Shown here one piece after another: positions 17,963 through 26,577 of a DNA stretch of 64,000 nucleotides. The notes beneath the pieces were generated by a model, which saw only the letters and a program-made list of their open reading frames with translations, was not told where the DNA came from and ran no database searches. Source of the DNA: Runella slithyformis DSM 19594 (lineage in GTDB: Bacteria; Bacteroidota; Bacteroidia; Cytophagales; Spirosomataceae); assembly GCF_000218895.1 (NCBI RefSeq), contig NC_015703.1:495501-559500 (forward strand). Reading direction: 5' to 3'. The translations under genes were made by a program, and so were the position numbers. Position 1 is the stretch's first letter; every line of letters starts with the position of its first letter.

Positions 17963-19177
17963 ATGCTCAATCGCCGAAATTTCCTCAAAACGGGCCTATT
18001 GGCTGCGGCTTTTCCAGTCTGCCGGACAAGTGCTGACACCGACGAACTTCCTCATTGGCCTCTGCCAAACCTGAAAGCGCTCTTCCCCGAAATTATTAAA
18101 CTTGAATCCGTTGAACTCCTGAAAACGCAGGGAGAACTGATGCTTGTCGTGCGGGCAAACGGACAACTCGGCATCACGCAGTGCAATGACCGGATGCATC
18201 ACCTGACCTCGTTATTGAAAGGACTGGTCTTGCCGCATTTTGCGGGAAAAGATGCGCGCGATTTACCCCAATTGGTCGACAACGCCTACCGCCTCAACAG
18301 CAATTATAAATATGCGGGAATGCCCCTTTGGAACTGCATCGGCAGCGTCGAAATTGCAGTATGGGATGTGTTGGGAAAAATCCTTCAACAGCCTGTTTAT
18401 CAATTACTGGGCAAGCCGGTCAGAAGCGAATACCCGGTGTACATTTCTGATTTTAACCGCGAAGGCAACCCCGAAAAAATCGCTGATCAACTCTTGGAAA
18501 AACTGACGGTAACGGGAGCCAATGGGGTAAAAATAAAGGTAGGCGGACGCATGGTCAACACTCCCGAAAATGCCGCCCAAACGCGAAAATACATACCAAT
18601 GTTACGCAAGGTTTTGGGCAATGAAATCATCATGTATGCCGATGCCAACGGCTCCTATACGCCGCGTGAAGGCATTGAAACGGGCAAATTGCTCGAAGAC
18701 AACGGCGTAGCCATTTTTGAAGAACCCTGCAATTTTGAAGACGAAGAAGGCATGAAAACTGTCACCAAAGCCCTGTCTAAAATTATGCTGGCGGGTGGCG
18801 AGCAGGACAGCAGTTTGTATCGTTTCCGGCGCTTGGCCCGGGAGAATGTCTATGACCTCCTCCAACCCGACATGTACTATAACGGCGGCATATTACGGAC
18901 GCTGCAAGTAGCCGAAATAGCCAAAAAATACGGAGCCGTGGGTATTGCACCGCATACCCCCAAAGCCGACCCGCTCATTGCCCCTTTTTGGCAGGTGGCA
19001 GCGTTGATTCCCAACCTTTACGGCCTGCAGGAGTTTGTGTATAATCCCACCGAAAAAAAGCCGACCTGGCACACCGACATTCGCCTGACAAATGGAAAAA
19101 TGACCATCCCCGATCGTGCAGGTTTGGGAATAAACTATGACGCATCCATCTGGCAGTCGGCCGAACGAATTGTGTAG
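17963..19177 (+). CDS. Mandelate racemase/muconate lactonizing (enolase superfamily) enzyme, exported
   Basis: A 404-residue enolase-superfamily protein. The N terminus MLNRRNFLKTGLLAAAF is a twin-arginine-type signal, so it is probably exported folded, or anchored in the periplasm. Superfamily landmarks in order: KIKVGG near 190 (general-base Lys region), YADANGSY near 223 (first metal ligand), FEEPCN near 251 (second ligand), AGGEQD near 275 (third ligand), APHTPKAD near 327 (His region). Members abstract the proton alpha to a carboxylate, commonly as sugar-acid dehydratases or epimerases. The next genes are a heparinase-type lyase and a beta-propeller protein, so a uronate- or aldonate-derived substrate is plausible. 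Exact reaction unknown. Confidence 0.85.
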   Translation: MLNRRNFLKTGLLAAAFPVCRTSADTDELPHWPLPNLKALFPEIIKLESVELLKTQGELMLVVRANGQLGITQCNDRMHHLTSLLKGLVLPHFAGKDARDLPQLVDNAYRLNSNYKYAGMPLWNCIGSVEIAVWDVLGKILQQPVYQLLGKPVRSEYPVYISDFNREGNPEKIADQLLEKLTVTGANGVKIKVGGRMVNTPENAAQTRKYIPMLRKVLGNEIIMYADANGSYTPREGIETGKLLEDNGVAIFEEPCNFEDEEGMKTVTKALSKIMLAGGEQDSSLYRFRRLARENVYDLLQPDMYYNGGILRTLQVAEIAKKYGAVGIAPHTPKADPLIAPFWQVAALIPNLYGLQEFVYNPTEKKPTWHTDIRLTNGKMTIPDRAGLGINYDASIWQSAERIV

Positions 19178-19217
19178 AATGCAACAACAGAACATTATCC
19201 ATAACACATTTTTAAAA

Positions 19218-21104
19218 ATGAAAAAAGCCCCCTTTTTTTGGTACCTCACCGGCATAGTCTTCCTTGTACACTCCGCCATTTTTGCGCAGCTCAAACACCT
19301 CCGCAACCTCAGCAAACTCCCCGACCACCCGCGCATCCTGCTGTTGAAAGGTGAAGAAAAAGGCATTCAGAAAAACATTGCGTCTGATAAAAACTGGGCC
19401 GTTATTCATCAGACCATTTTAACCGAAAGTGATAAGATCATCGGCCTGCCGCCGCTGGAACGCATTCAGATCGGACGTCGATTGCTCGACAAATCGCGCG
19501 AGGCCCTGCGCCGGATCTTTATGCTTTCGTACGCGTACCGCATGACGCTGGACCAAAAATACCTCACCCGGGCCGAGACCGAGCTGCTGACCGTTTCGAA
19601 ATTTTCAGACTGGAATCCGTCCCACTTTCTGGACGTGGGTGAAATGACCCTGGCCGTGGCCATCGGCTACGATTGGCTCTACCATGACCTGCAAAAATCG
19701 TCGTTGCCCATCCTCAAAGAAGCCATCCTGAAAAAAGGCATCGAACCCTCGATGGACCCTAAATACAACAGCTGGCTGACGGCTTCTCACAACTGGAATC
19801 AGGTCTGCAACGCAGGCATGACCTACGGTGCCCTGGCCATTTATGAAGACAATCCCCCCTTATCCAAACAAATCATTGACCGCGCCATTGAGTCCATCAA
19901 ACTTCCCATGGAAGATTATAATCCCGACGGAGCTTATCCCGAAGGCTACAGCTACTGGGGCTACGGCACAAGCTTTAACGTACTGTTTTTGAGCGCCGTC
20001 CAAAAAGCCCTCGGCAGCGATTTCGGCTTATCCAACGGACGCGGATTCCTGAATACGGCCGCTTATTATCAGCACATGGTAGGCACGTCGGGCAAAACCT
20101 TCAACTACTCCGACGCCGGCAGCGGCTCGGGTGGCGTCAGTCCGGCGGTATTTTGGTTTGCCAACCGTACCCAAAACCCTTCACTGTTGTTCAACGAAAA
20201 GACCCTACTGCAAAAAGGCAGTTCCTCCATGGGGCGCGATCGCATTTTACCCGCCGCCATGATCTGGGGCAACGGGCTCAGTTTTGCAAATGTAACCGCG
20301 CCCAAAGCCCTCCTATGGGCCGGACAGGGTAAGAACCCCGTGGCCATGATGCGCTCTTCATGGACCGACCCCTCCGCTATATACGTAGGGATAAAAGCCG
20401 GCTCGCCTTCCGTCAACCACGGCCACATGGACATCGGCGCGTTTGTGATGGACGCGCTCGGCGAGCGCTGGTCGATGGACTTGGGCATGCAGGAGTACGA
20501 ATCGTTGGAATCAAAAGGAGTCAAACTTTGGGACAAAGGCCAAAATGCGCAGCGTTGGGAAATATATCGGTACAATAACATGGCCCACAGTACCCTGACC
20601 TTCAACAATGAGCTGCAACGCGTGGAAGGGTACGCACCTCTCGCGGGCACCGTCAACAAACAGGCCTTTACGGGGGCCATCACGGACATGAGTGCCGTGT
20701 ACAAAAATGCCGTTCTGTCGGCCCAACGCGGCATTGCGATCGTGGACGGTCAATACGTGGTGGTAAAAGATGAAATTTTGACCAACGACAAAGCAGCCAC
20801 CGTGAAATGGGTCATGGTTACGCCCGCAGACGTGCGCATCGGAGCAAACGGCACGGCCGAATTAAGCCAAAACGGCAAGCGCCTCCAACTGAAAGTTGCC
20901 GAACCCACCAATGCCGTCCTCAAAACCCGCCCCGCTCAGCCTTCGCACGACTACGATGCCCCCAATCCGGGGGTCACACTCATCGAAGTGGAAATCCCCC
21001 TGCCCGCCAATGCGAAAAGTACCATTAATGTATTGCTGGTGCCCGAAGGGATCTCGGTCAACAAAGAGACGAAAATTCCGTCATTGAGTGATTGGAAGAA
21101 GTGA
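19218..21104 (+). CDS. Heparinase II/III-type polysaccharide lyase, secreted
   Basis: A 628-residue paralogue of the lipoprotein at 7420-9285. I chose the ATG at 19218 because it begins a clean signal peptide (MKKAPFFWYLTGIVFLV); an earlier in-frame ATG at 19137 would overlap the enolase gene. The alpha/alpha toroid has FSDWNPSHFLDVGEM, HNWNQVCNAG near 191 and EGYSYWGYGTSFNVL; the beta-sandwich has NHGHMDIGAFVMDALG near 398. FSDWNPSHFLDV-EM and NWNQVC are shared with the paralogue, indicating a common specificity class. It ends without a lipobox, so unlike the paralogue it is probably periplasmic or secreted. It is 40 bases after the enolase gene and 39 before the propeller gene. Confidence 0.85.
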   Translation: MKKAPFFWYLTGIVFLVHSAIFAQLKHLRNLSKLPDHPRILLLKGEEKGIQKNIASDKNWAVIHQTILTESDKIIGLPPLERIQIGRRLLDKSREALRRIFMLSYAYRMTLDQKYLTRAETELLTVSKFSDWNPSHFLDVGEMTLAVAIGYDWLYHDLQKSSLPILKEAILKKGIEPSMDPKYNSWLTASHNWNQVCNAGMTYGALAIYEDNPPLSKQIIDRAIESIKLPMEDYNPDGAYPEGYSYWGYGTSFNVLFLSAVQKALGSDFGLSNGRGFLNTAAYYQHMVGTSGKTFNYSDAGSGSGGVSPAVFWFANRTQNPSLLFNEKTLLQKGSSSMGRDRILPAAMIWGNGLSFANVTAPKALLWAGQGKNPVAMMRSSWTDPSAIYVGIKAGSPSVNHGHMDIGAFVMDALGERWSMDLGMQEYESLESKGVKLWDKGQNAQRWEIYRYNNMAHSTLTFNNELQRVEGYAPLAGTVNKQAFTGAITDMSAVYKNAVLSAQRGIAIVDGQYVVVKDEILTNDKAATVKWVMVTPADVRIGANGTAELSQNGKRLQLKVAEPTNAVLKTRPAQPSHDYDAPNPGVTLIEVEIPLPANAKSTINVLLVPEGISVNKETKIPSLSDWKK

Positions 21105-21143
21105 TTGTTTAGAAATGCAGGAATTTTTATCCCTTAATGATTC

Positions 21144-22634
21144 ATGAAGAAATGGCTTTTGCTACTGCTGACGTCGGCAGGAACTGCGCGTTTGCGGTTC
21201 GAAATCCTGCCGACATTCCTGTTCACCTCTGTATTACAGGCGCAGACCCTCAACCAGACCGATGACGGGTTTAGGGGCATTTGGTACCACATCGGCAAGC
21301 TCGACAACGAGTACGTTCATAAATACAGCGGCGGGCTTGGCACTTACCCCGCCAATCACAGCCCCTTTGCCGTATATAGCCCCCAAGCCAACAGGACATT
21401 TTTCTGCTTCGGCGGCGCGTCCAAAGACGCCAAGCCAAGCCTTCTGCACGAAATTTCGTACTTCGACCATATCACCGGCCAAGTGGCCCGTCCGACCATC
21501 GTGCTCAACAAAGCCACCGACGACGCCCACGACAACCCCGTCCTGAACATCGACGCCCAAGGCTATGTTTGGGTGTTTTCAACCTCCCACGGCGTGGAAC
21601 GCCCTTCGTATATCCACCGCAGCCGTAAACCGTACGATATCAGCGCCTTTGATAAAATCGAGCCTACCTATCTCAAAAACGGCAAACAAATGCCCTTCGA
21701 TAACTTCTCGTACCTGCAAAGTTTTTATCAACAAGGGAAAGGTTTCTTCCACCTCATGACGCATTATGAGCGGGGAATGCTGAAATACGGCACCAATAAA
21801 CCGCGTCGCACCATTGGGTACATTACGAGCAACGACGGCATCCAATGGTCTGCTATTAAAGACATTGGCACCATTGAAGAAGGACATTACCAAACGGGCG
21901 GCCACCGGAACCACAGGATCGGCACGGCCTTCAATATGCACCCCGACACCGAAAAAGGCGCAGGCCTGGACTACCGCACCAACCTGTATTATGTACAAAC
22001 CGATGATTTCGGGCAAAGTTGGCAAAATGCTCAGGGCCAACAACAGCCCCTACCCCTCTCCACGCCCCAAAACGGCAGCTTGGTGAAAGAATACCGTTCG
22101 GCGGGGTTGAACGTCTACATAAACGATCTGACCTACGACGCCAAAGGGCGGCCGATCATTTTGTTCGTCACGAGCAAAGGCCCCGACCCCGGGCCGGGTC
22201 AGGGCCCGCATACGTGGCAGGTGGCTTTTTTCAACGGCAAACAGTGGGAGATCCATCCCGTAACCACCTCCGACCACAACTACGACATGGGTTCGCTGTA
22301 CGTCGAAGATGCCACAACCTGGAAAATCATCGGCCCCACCGAACCGGGCCCCCAAGCCTACGGAACGGGCGGCGAAGTGGCGGTCCTGATCAGTAAAAAT
22401 CAAGGAAAAACATGGCAAAAACAGATCAGCCTGACCCCCAACAGCACCTTTAATCACTCTTACGTACGCAGGCCGCTGAACGCGCATCCCGATTTTTACG
22501 CTTTTTGGGCCGATGGCCACGCACGACAGCCCTCGGAGTCGTCGCTGTATTTTTCCACTCAAAAGGGCGAAGTATTTCGATTGCCGCGTCAAATGAAAAA
22601 TGCGTTTGAAAGGCCGATTCGGGTCAATCCGTAA
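21144..22634 (+). CDS. BNR_4-family beta-propeller glycan-active protein, secreted
   Basis: This 496-residue protein matches the BNR_4 seven-bladed propeller class: DDGFRGIWYHIGK, GGLGTYPANHSPFAVYS (candidate catalytic His72), HDNPVLNIDAQGYVWVFSTSHG, HRNHRIGTAFNMHPDTEKG. Propellers of this structural group include polysaccharide lyases and hydrolases acting on rhamnose-glucuronate linkages (PL24, PL25, PL42, GH145); which one this is I cannot tell. It is the third gene of the enolase-heparinase operon. The signal region is odd: residues 12-22 (AGTARLRFEIL) interrupt an otherwise normal hydrophobic leader and are encoded by a palindromic element (see 21173-21214). Confidence 0.75.
   Translation: MKKWLLLLLTSAGTARLRFEILPTFLFTSVLQAQTLNQTDDGFRGIWYHIGKLDNEYVHKYSGGLGTYPANHSPFAVYSPQANRTFFCFGGASKDAKPSLLHEISYFDHITGQVARPTIVLNKATDDAHDNPVLNIDAQGYVWVFSTSHGVERPSYIHRSRKPYDISAFDKIEPTYLKNGKQMPFDNFSYLQSFYQQGKGFFHLMTHYERGMLKYGTNKPRRTIGYITSNDGIQWSAIKDIGTIEEGHYQTGGHRNHRIGTAFNMHPDTEKGAGLDYRTNLYYVQTDDFGQSWQNAQGQQQPLPLSTPQNGSLVKEYRSAGLNVYINDLTYDAKGRPIILFVTSKGPDPGPGQGPHTWQVAFFNGKQWEIHPVTTSDHNYDMGSLYVEDATTWKIIGPTEPGPQAYGTGGEVAVLISKNQGKTWQKQISLTPNSTFNHSYVRRPLNAHPDFYAFWADGHARQPSESSLYFSTQKGEVFRLPRQMKNAFERPIRVNP
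21173..21214. repeat. REP-like inverted repeat inside the propeller signal-peptide codons
   Basis: GTCGGCAGGA at 21173-21182 is exactly complementary to 21205-21214, and inside it GAAC (21181-21184) pairs with GTTC (21197-21200). The element is in frame and interrupts the hydrophobic leader of the BNR_4 protein. Confidence 0.7.
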
Positions 22635-22652
22635 GCCACAACTGCGGCCCGT

Positions 22653-23096
22653 CTATTCCTGAAGTTTGACGGTCGGCCAGTTTTTATCGGCTTTATCAAT
22701 AAAACCGGTTTGGTCTTTACGCCAGGTATCCATGACTTTTTTGCTGTAATTGAGGTACAACTTTCCGTCGCTGACCGTCCATGCGTCGGGATCGGTAGGT
22801 GCTTTGTGGCCATCGGCCGTTCCGTATGCGCAGTAACCGCCGTATTGAGGCGCGAACTTTTCAGGTGCTGCTTTGAAAGCTTCCCGGTTTTCGCGGTTGG
22901 CGAAATACCATTTGCCGCCCTTCCACACCTCAACAAACGCCGGGTTTCCCTTCACCGGGGCCGATTGGGTAAAATACGCGACGACATCATAGCCTCTGAC
23001 CGCGACACTGTCTTTGACGAAAATTTCTGATTTCTGCGCCTGTAAATGAATGGCAACGGCCATCAAAACAATAATCCATGCTGCTGACTTTTTCAT
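22653..23096 (-). CDS. YHS domain-containing exported protein
   Basis: A 147-residue protein with a signal peptide (WIIVLMAVAIHLQAQ) and a YHS domain. The landmarks are VAVRGYDVVAYFTQSAPVKG, FANRENREAFKAAPEKFAP and YGGYCAYG. YHS domains are short and often metal-linked; periplasmic single-domain members are common in Bacteroidota and have no settled function. It is monocistronic, convergent with the propeller gene and divergent from the toroid gene that starts at 23323. Confidence 0.85.
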   Translation of the reverse strand: MKKSAAWIIVLMAVAIHLQAQKSEIFVKDSVAVRGYDVVAYFTQSAPVKGNPAFVEVWKGGKWYFANRENREAFKAAPEKFAPQYGGYCAYGTADGHKAPTDPDAWTVSDGKLYLNYSKKVMDTWRKDQTGFIDKADKNWPTVKLQE

Positions 23097-23322
23097 ATTT
23101 GTTTGCTTTTACGTATCAATAACACCGCAAAGTTGGCGGAAATCAAAACGTCAGATTGTCGGCTACACGACACTCGTTGACATTTTAGGGGGTTGCGCCT
23201 GTCAACTATTACCACAACCGGTTATTCTGTCGAAAAAACGTCATGAAGTTTTTCACCTTCGGTCTTTTCGGCATTAAATCGCGCCCCTTTTTGCTTTTAT
23301 AACTATGCACAAACCCCTCTCC

Positions 23323-24933
23323 ATGAAGACTTTTTCTTTGCTTTTGCTTTTCAGCCTCGGATCGTTTTCCGGCCATGCCCAATCGAATGGTACGTCCGGC
23401 GAAAAACAACATTTTCAACAGGCCCTCACCAACGGCCAAGCCGCCAATGAGGCCTTTCGTCGCAGTCATCGTTTTTTGATGGGGTGGCTCACCAAAGCCG
23501 ACCCCGCCACGGGGCTGATTCCGCGAAATCTCAAGGAAAGTACCTGTATCTGGAACGCCTGGGATGCCGCCGCCGACAATTATCCGTTCATGGTCATGAC
23601 CGCCGCCATGCTGGACAAACCCCTCTTTGAGGGAAAAATGCGCGAAATGCTCGCCGCCGAAACGCGCCTCACGTCGCGCATTGGCCGCCTGCCCGATACC
23701 TATTCATTTTGCAAAAAAGGCTTTGAGAACAGCGTAATCGACACCTCTCAGGTGGTGTTTGGCAGCGCCGAATACATGAAAGACGGCCTCGTGCCGCTTA
23801 CCGAATGGCTCGGCCCCAGTCCGTGGTCGGAGCGGATGCTGGGTATTTTGGAAGACCTGGACAGGATCGTGGATGTACCGACGCAAATCAAGGGAAATTT
23901 TTTCGGCAACAGCGCCGTGGTGGAAGTGGGCGGCGATCTGCTGCAGGTGCTGGCCCGGATGTATTGGCTTACCAAAAACCCCAAATGGCTGGCGTGGGGC
24001 ATTCAGATCGGCGATTATTACCTGAGCGATGCCCATTTGCCCACGCGCACGCTTTCGCGGCTGCGCCTGCGCGACCACGGCTGCGAAATCGTGGCCGGAT
24101 TGGTGGAAATGTACGCAGTGGTCCACACCGCTGACCCCGCCAAAAAGAAGCAGTGGCAGCCGTACCTGCACGAGATGCTTGATGTCATCCTGGCCAAAGG
24201 ACGCAATGAACACGGTCTGTTTTATGATGAGGTCAATCCGCTCACGGGCGAAGTGGTCCAAAAACGGATCGCGGACAATTTCGGCTATACGTTAAACGCC
24301 TTTTATACGGTATACCTGATCGACGGAGTAAACGCTTACCGGGAAGCTACGCTGAAAGCCCTCGGCTACCTTTCGGCCAATTACCGAAATCATGACTGGG
24401 AAAACGGCAGCGCCGATGGCTACGCCGATGCCATTGAAGGCACGCTGAACCTCTACCTGAGAGAGCCGATCCCAAGCGTAAAAGACTGGCTCGAAAGCGA
24501 GATAAAGGTACTTTGGAATTTTCAAAAACCCGACGGCATCATTGAAGGCTGGCACGGCGACGGCAACTTTGCCCGGACCTCGCTGATGTATGCGCTCTGG
24601 AAAACGGCCGGCGTTTCCGTATCCGATTGGAACCCCGACGTGGTTTACGGCGCCGTAGTCGACAACAACACTCTATACGTAACATTGACTTCGCCTAAAG
24701 CGTGGAAAGGCACCCTTAAGTTTGGGTCGGGCCGGCACGCCGATCACCTGCACATGCCTGTCGATTACCCGCGCATCAATCAGTTTCAGGAATGGTTTGC
24801 CATCGAAGCCGCTAAAACCTACCGGCTGACCGTCGGCGGTAAGACCCAAACGATCAAAGGCACTGCGCTCATAGCGGGCTATCCCCTTTCCCTAAAACCC
24901 AATGAAGTACTCCAATTGCGCTGCGCTCGCTAA
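23323..24933 (+). CDS. Secreted six-hairpin (alpha/alpha toroid) glycosidase-like protein
   Basis: A 536-residue secreted protein. The preferred start at 23323 begins MKTFSLLLLFSLGSFSGHAQ; an ATG at 23305 is in frame. The body is helical with repeated hairpins, as in six-hairpin glycosidases: WNAWDAAADNYPFMVMTAAM, GGDLLQVLARMYWLTKNPKW, RLRDHGCEIVAGLVEMYAVV, ADNFGYTLNAFYTVYLIDG, SADGYADAIEGTLNLYL. The last ~90 residues form a beta-rich tail. I cannot place it in a numbered GH family. Conserved acidic residues (DH, DN, DG-AD) could be catalytic. It sits alone after the YHS gene, but in the same orientation as the lyase/propeller operon, so it probably takes part in the same degradation. Confidence 0.65.
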   Translation: MKTFSLLLLFSLGSFSGHAQSNGTSGEKQHFQQALTNGQAANEAFRRSHRFLMGWLTKADPATGLIPRNLKESTCIWNAWDAAADNYPFMVMTAAMLDKPLFEGKMREMLAAETRLTSRIGRLPDTYSFCKKGFENSVIDTSQVVFGSAEYMKDGLVPLTEWLGPSPWSERMLGILEDLDRIVDVPTQIKGNFFGNSAVVEVGGDLLQVLARMYWLTKNPKWLAWGIQIGDYYLSDAHLPTRTLSRLRLRDHGCEIVAGLVEMYAVVHTADPAKKKQWQPYLHEMLDVILAKGRNEHGLFYDEVNPLTGEVVQKRIADNFGYTLNAFYTVYLIDGVNAYREATLKALGYLSANYRNHDWENGSADGYADAIEGTLNLYLREPIPSVKDWLESEIKVLWNFQKPDGIIEGWHGDGNFARTSLMYALWKTAGVSVSDWNPDVVYGAVVDNNTLYVTLTSPKAWKGTLKFGSGRHADHLHMPVDYPRINQFQEWFAIEAAKTYRLTVGGKTQTIKGTALIAGYPLSLKPNEVLQLRCAR

Positions 24934-24943
24934 GCTGAGCTTA

Positions 24944-25032
24944 CTGTGGGTTTCTCAAAACCCACAGCACTCGGTAGAGAAACCGATAGCCCCTTATTCA
25001 CACCACTCATGGGCGGTTTCTCAAAACCGCCC
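24944..25032. repeat. Twin hairpins with identical CTCA loops between convergent genes
   Basis: Hairpin 1 pairs CTGTGGGTTT (24944-24953) with 24958-24967; hairpin 2 pairs GGGCGGTTT (25011-25019) with 25024-25032. Both have the loop CTCA and the shared core GGTTTCTCAAAACC. They may terminate the toroid gene and the convergent porin gene, or be copies of a dispersed repeat. Confidence 0.7.
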
Positions 25033-25044
25033 ACACCTTATGAG

Positions 25045-26391
25045 TTAAAAATTGAATTGTGTTCTCAACGTAAATACCCCGTCTTTCGCATCACTTTCAT
25101 AGCCTTTGACGGCCGTTTTTTCATTAATGGGGTGTTCATACCAAAAAACTAATTTCAGGTATTGATTCACATAATAAATGTACCCGCCCCCAAAGGTGTC
25201 AAAACGAATGTCAGCGCCTGTGAACCCCTTTTTAGGATCGATGTCTTTACCGCTCGCCTTTGTATTGGGATTATACCAATCGTATTTTAGGATAACCTGA
25301 TGGTTTGTACTGCCGAGATGTTGTAAAAAGTAAAAATAGGCCCCGTCAAACGATCGGGTATACAGTGGCAGCAATGCCCCCGTAGCTGAAACCGGATAGT
25401 TGCCGGGCGTGGCACTTGACATAGCCGTTGCGGTTTGGAGCCCCCAAATGTATTCTGCCCTAAACTCGGTCTGCCCCCTTTTGTTAGGAAAAGCCAATTG
25501 AAAATCAGCGCCGAAATACCGTCGTGCCCCGGTACGGCCAATATTTGCGGCCGAAGAGTCTTTTTTAATGACCGGGACACCGTTTTCGGTTTTAGCCGTA
25601 TACATAAGGGCGCTTTGACTCGTTATTCCCCCAAAATAACTGCTGATACCCCATGACAGCTTACCTCCGGACCGGCTTATCGTTCGACGTCTGGAGCTGA
25701 TACGCGCCACCACATCTTTGTGACTGTCGTACTCGGCGGTGCCGGTGAGCCCCTGCCCGTTATAGATTCCTACGTCTATCGCCAACCATTTAAAATCAGA
25801 GTTCTTTCTTCGGGGGTTAAAACTGAACATAAAGCCCAGGTCACGCTCGGTCTGCACGAGGGTTTGTGACATCCGCCCGCGCTCGGGGGCCTCTCTAAAT
25901 GCCGACGACAGCAAAACTTCATGCCCAAACGGCCGGGCCATGACTCCCGCCGAGAAGTGAAATAAGTCCCATTTATGTTCAAAAAAACGCCCCCAAAAAT
26001 CACGAATATTGACCCCGCGCTCAGTACCGTCAAATTGAAATACAAAATACGTGGAGAGCCGCCCATCGTCGGTCAAATGCGAAAAGTCGGCCCGAAAACG
26101 TCCGCGACGCAGGCGAAAACGATTGTTGACATACGGTCCGAATTCTCCGCCGTTGTAGATATTTCCGCCCGCTCCCTTGGACTCTGCCACCTGAAACTGC
26201 GGCTGCAGGTAGCCGCTGAAGCCGATTTTTCCCAAACGGGTGGTGAGCGAAAGCATGCTTTTCCCGATTCGGGTGGTGGTATCGATCATATCCGTGAGCA
26301 GACCGCCGGTATTATTGCTTATCTGTCCAACGGATTGCAGACTGTAAAAAACAAGTAAGAGGAAGGGCAATTTTCTTTTAATACGTTTCAC
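25045..26391 (-). CDS. Outer-membrane porin (OprO/OprP-like beta-barrel)
   Basis: A 448-residue outer-membrane protein starting at a GTG. The signal peptide is FLLLVFYSLQSVGQ. The pattern FSGYLQPQFQVAES, NRFRLRRGRFRADFSH, YFVFQFDGTERGVNIRDFWG and the C-terminal TLRTQFNF (terminal Phe) fits the phosphate-selective porin O/P group, whose Bacteroidota members pass diverse anions or small organics. It lies 186 bases downstream of the ferredoxin reductase in the same direction, so it may supply the P450 cluster with its substrate; this is inference from position only. Confidence 0.75.
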   Translation of the reverse strand: MKRIKRKLPFLLLVFYSLQSVGQISNNTGGLLTDMIDTTTRIGKSMLSLTTRLGKIGFSGYLQPQFQVAESKGAGGNIYNGGEFGPYVNNRFRLRRGRFRADFSHLTDDGRLSTYFVFQFDGTERGVNIRDFWGRFFEHKWDLFHFSAGVMARPFGHEVLLSSAFREAPERGRMSQTLVQTERDLGFMFSFNPRRKNSDFKWLAIDVGIYNGQGLTGTAEYDSHKDVVARISSRRRTISRSGGKLSWGISSYFGGITSQSALMYTAKTENGVPVIKKDSSAANIGRTGARRYFGADFQLAFPNKRGQTEFRAEYIWGLQTATAMSSATPGNYPVSATGALLPLYTRSFDGAYFYFLQHLGSTNHQVILKYDWYNPNTKASGKDIDPKKGFTGADIRFDTFGGGYIYYVNQYLKLVFWYEHPINEKTAVKGYESDAKDGVFTLRTQFNF

Positions 26392-26577
26392 TTGGTGTCA
26401 GTTTTATCGATGTCTGCAAAAGTACCCAACCAATGGCAGCACTCTGAAAACATGACACAAAGGTAAAGATTTGGCAATATTGATTACGTATAACCCGGTG
26501 ATTAGGTACTATTCAGAACCTTTTTTCTCTCAATTCCCCCTGAAATGCATTCCCGACATTTTATTTGACTGCATTTG

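Noticed and set aside
21144-22634. Calling the propeller protein an ulvan lyase
   Set aside because: Several lyase and hydrolase families share this fold; there is no sulfatase nearby and I cannot identify family-specific residues with confidence.
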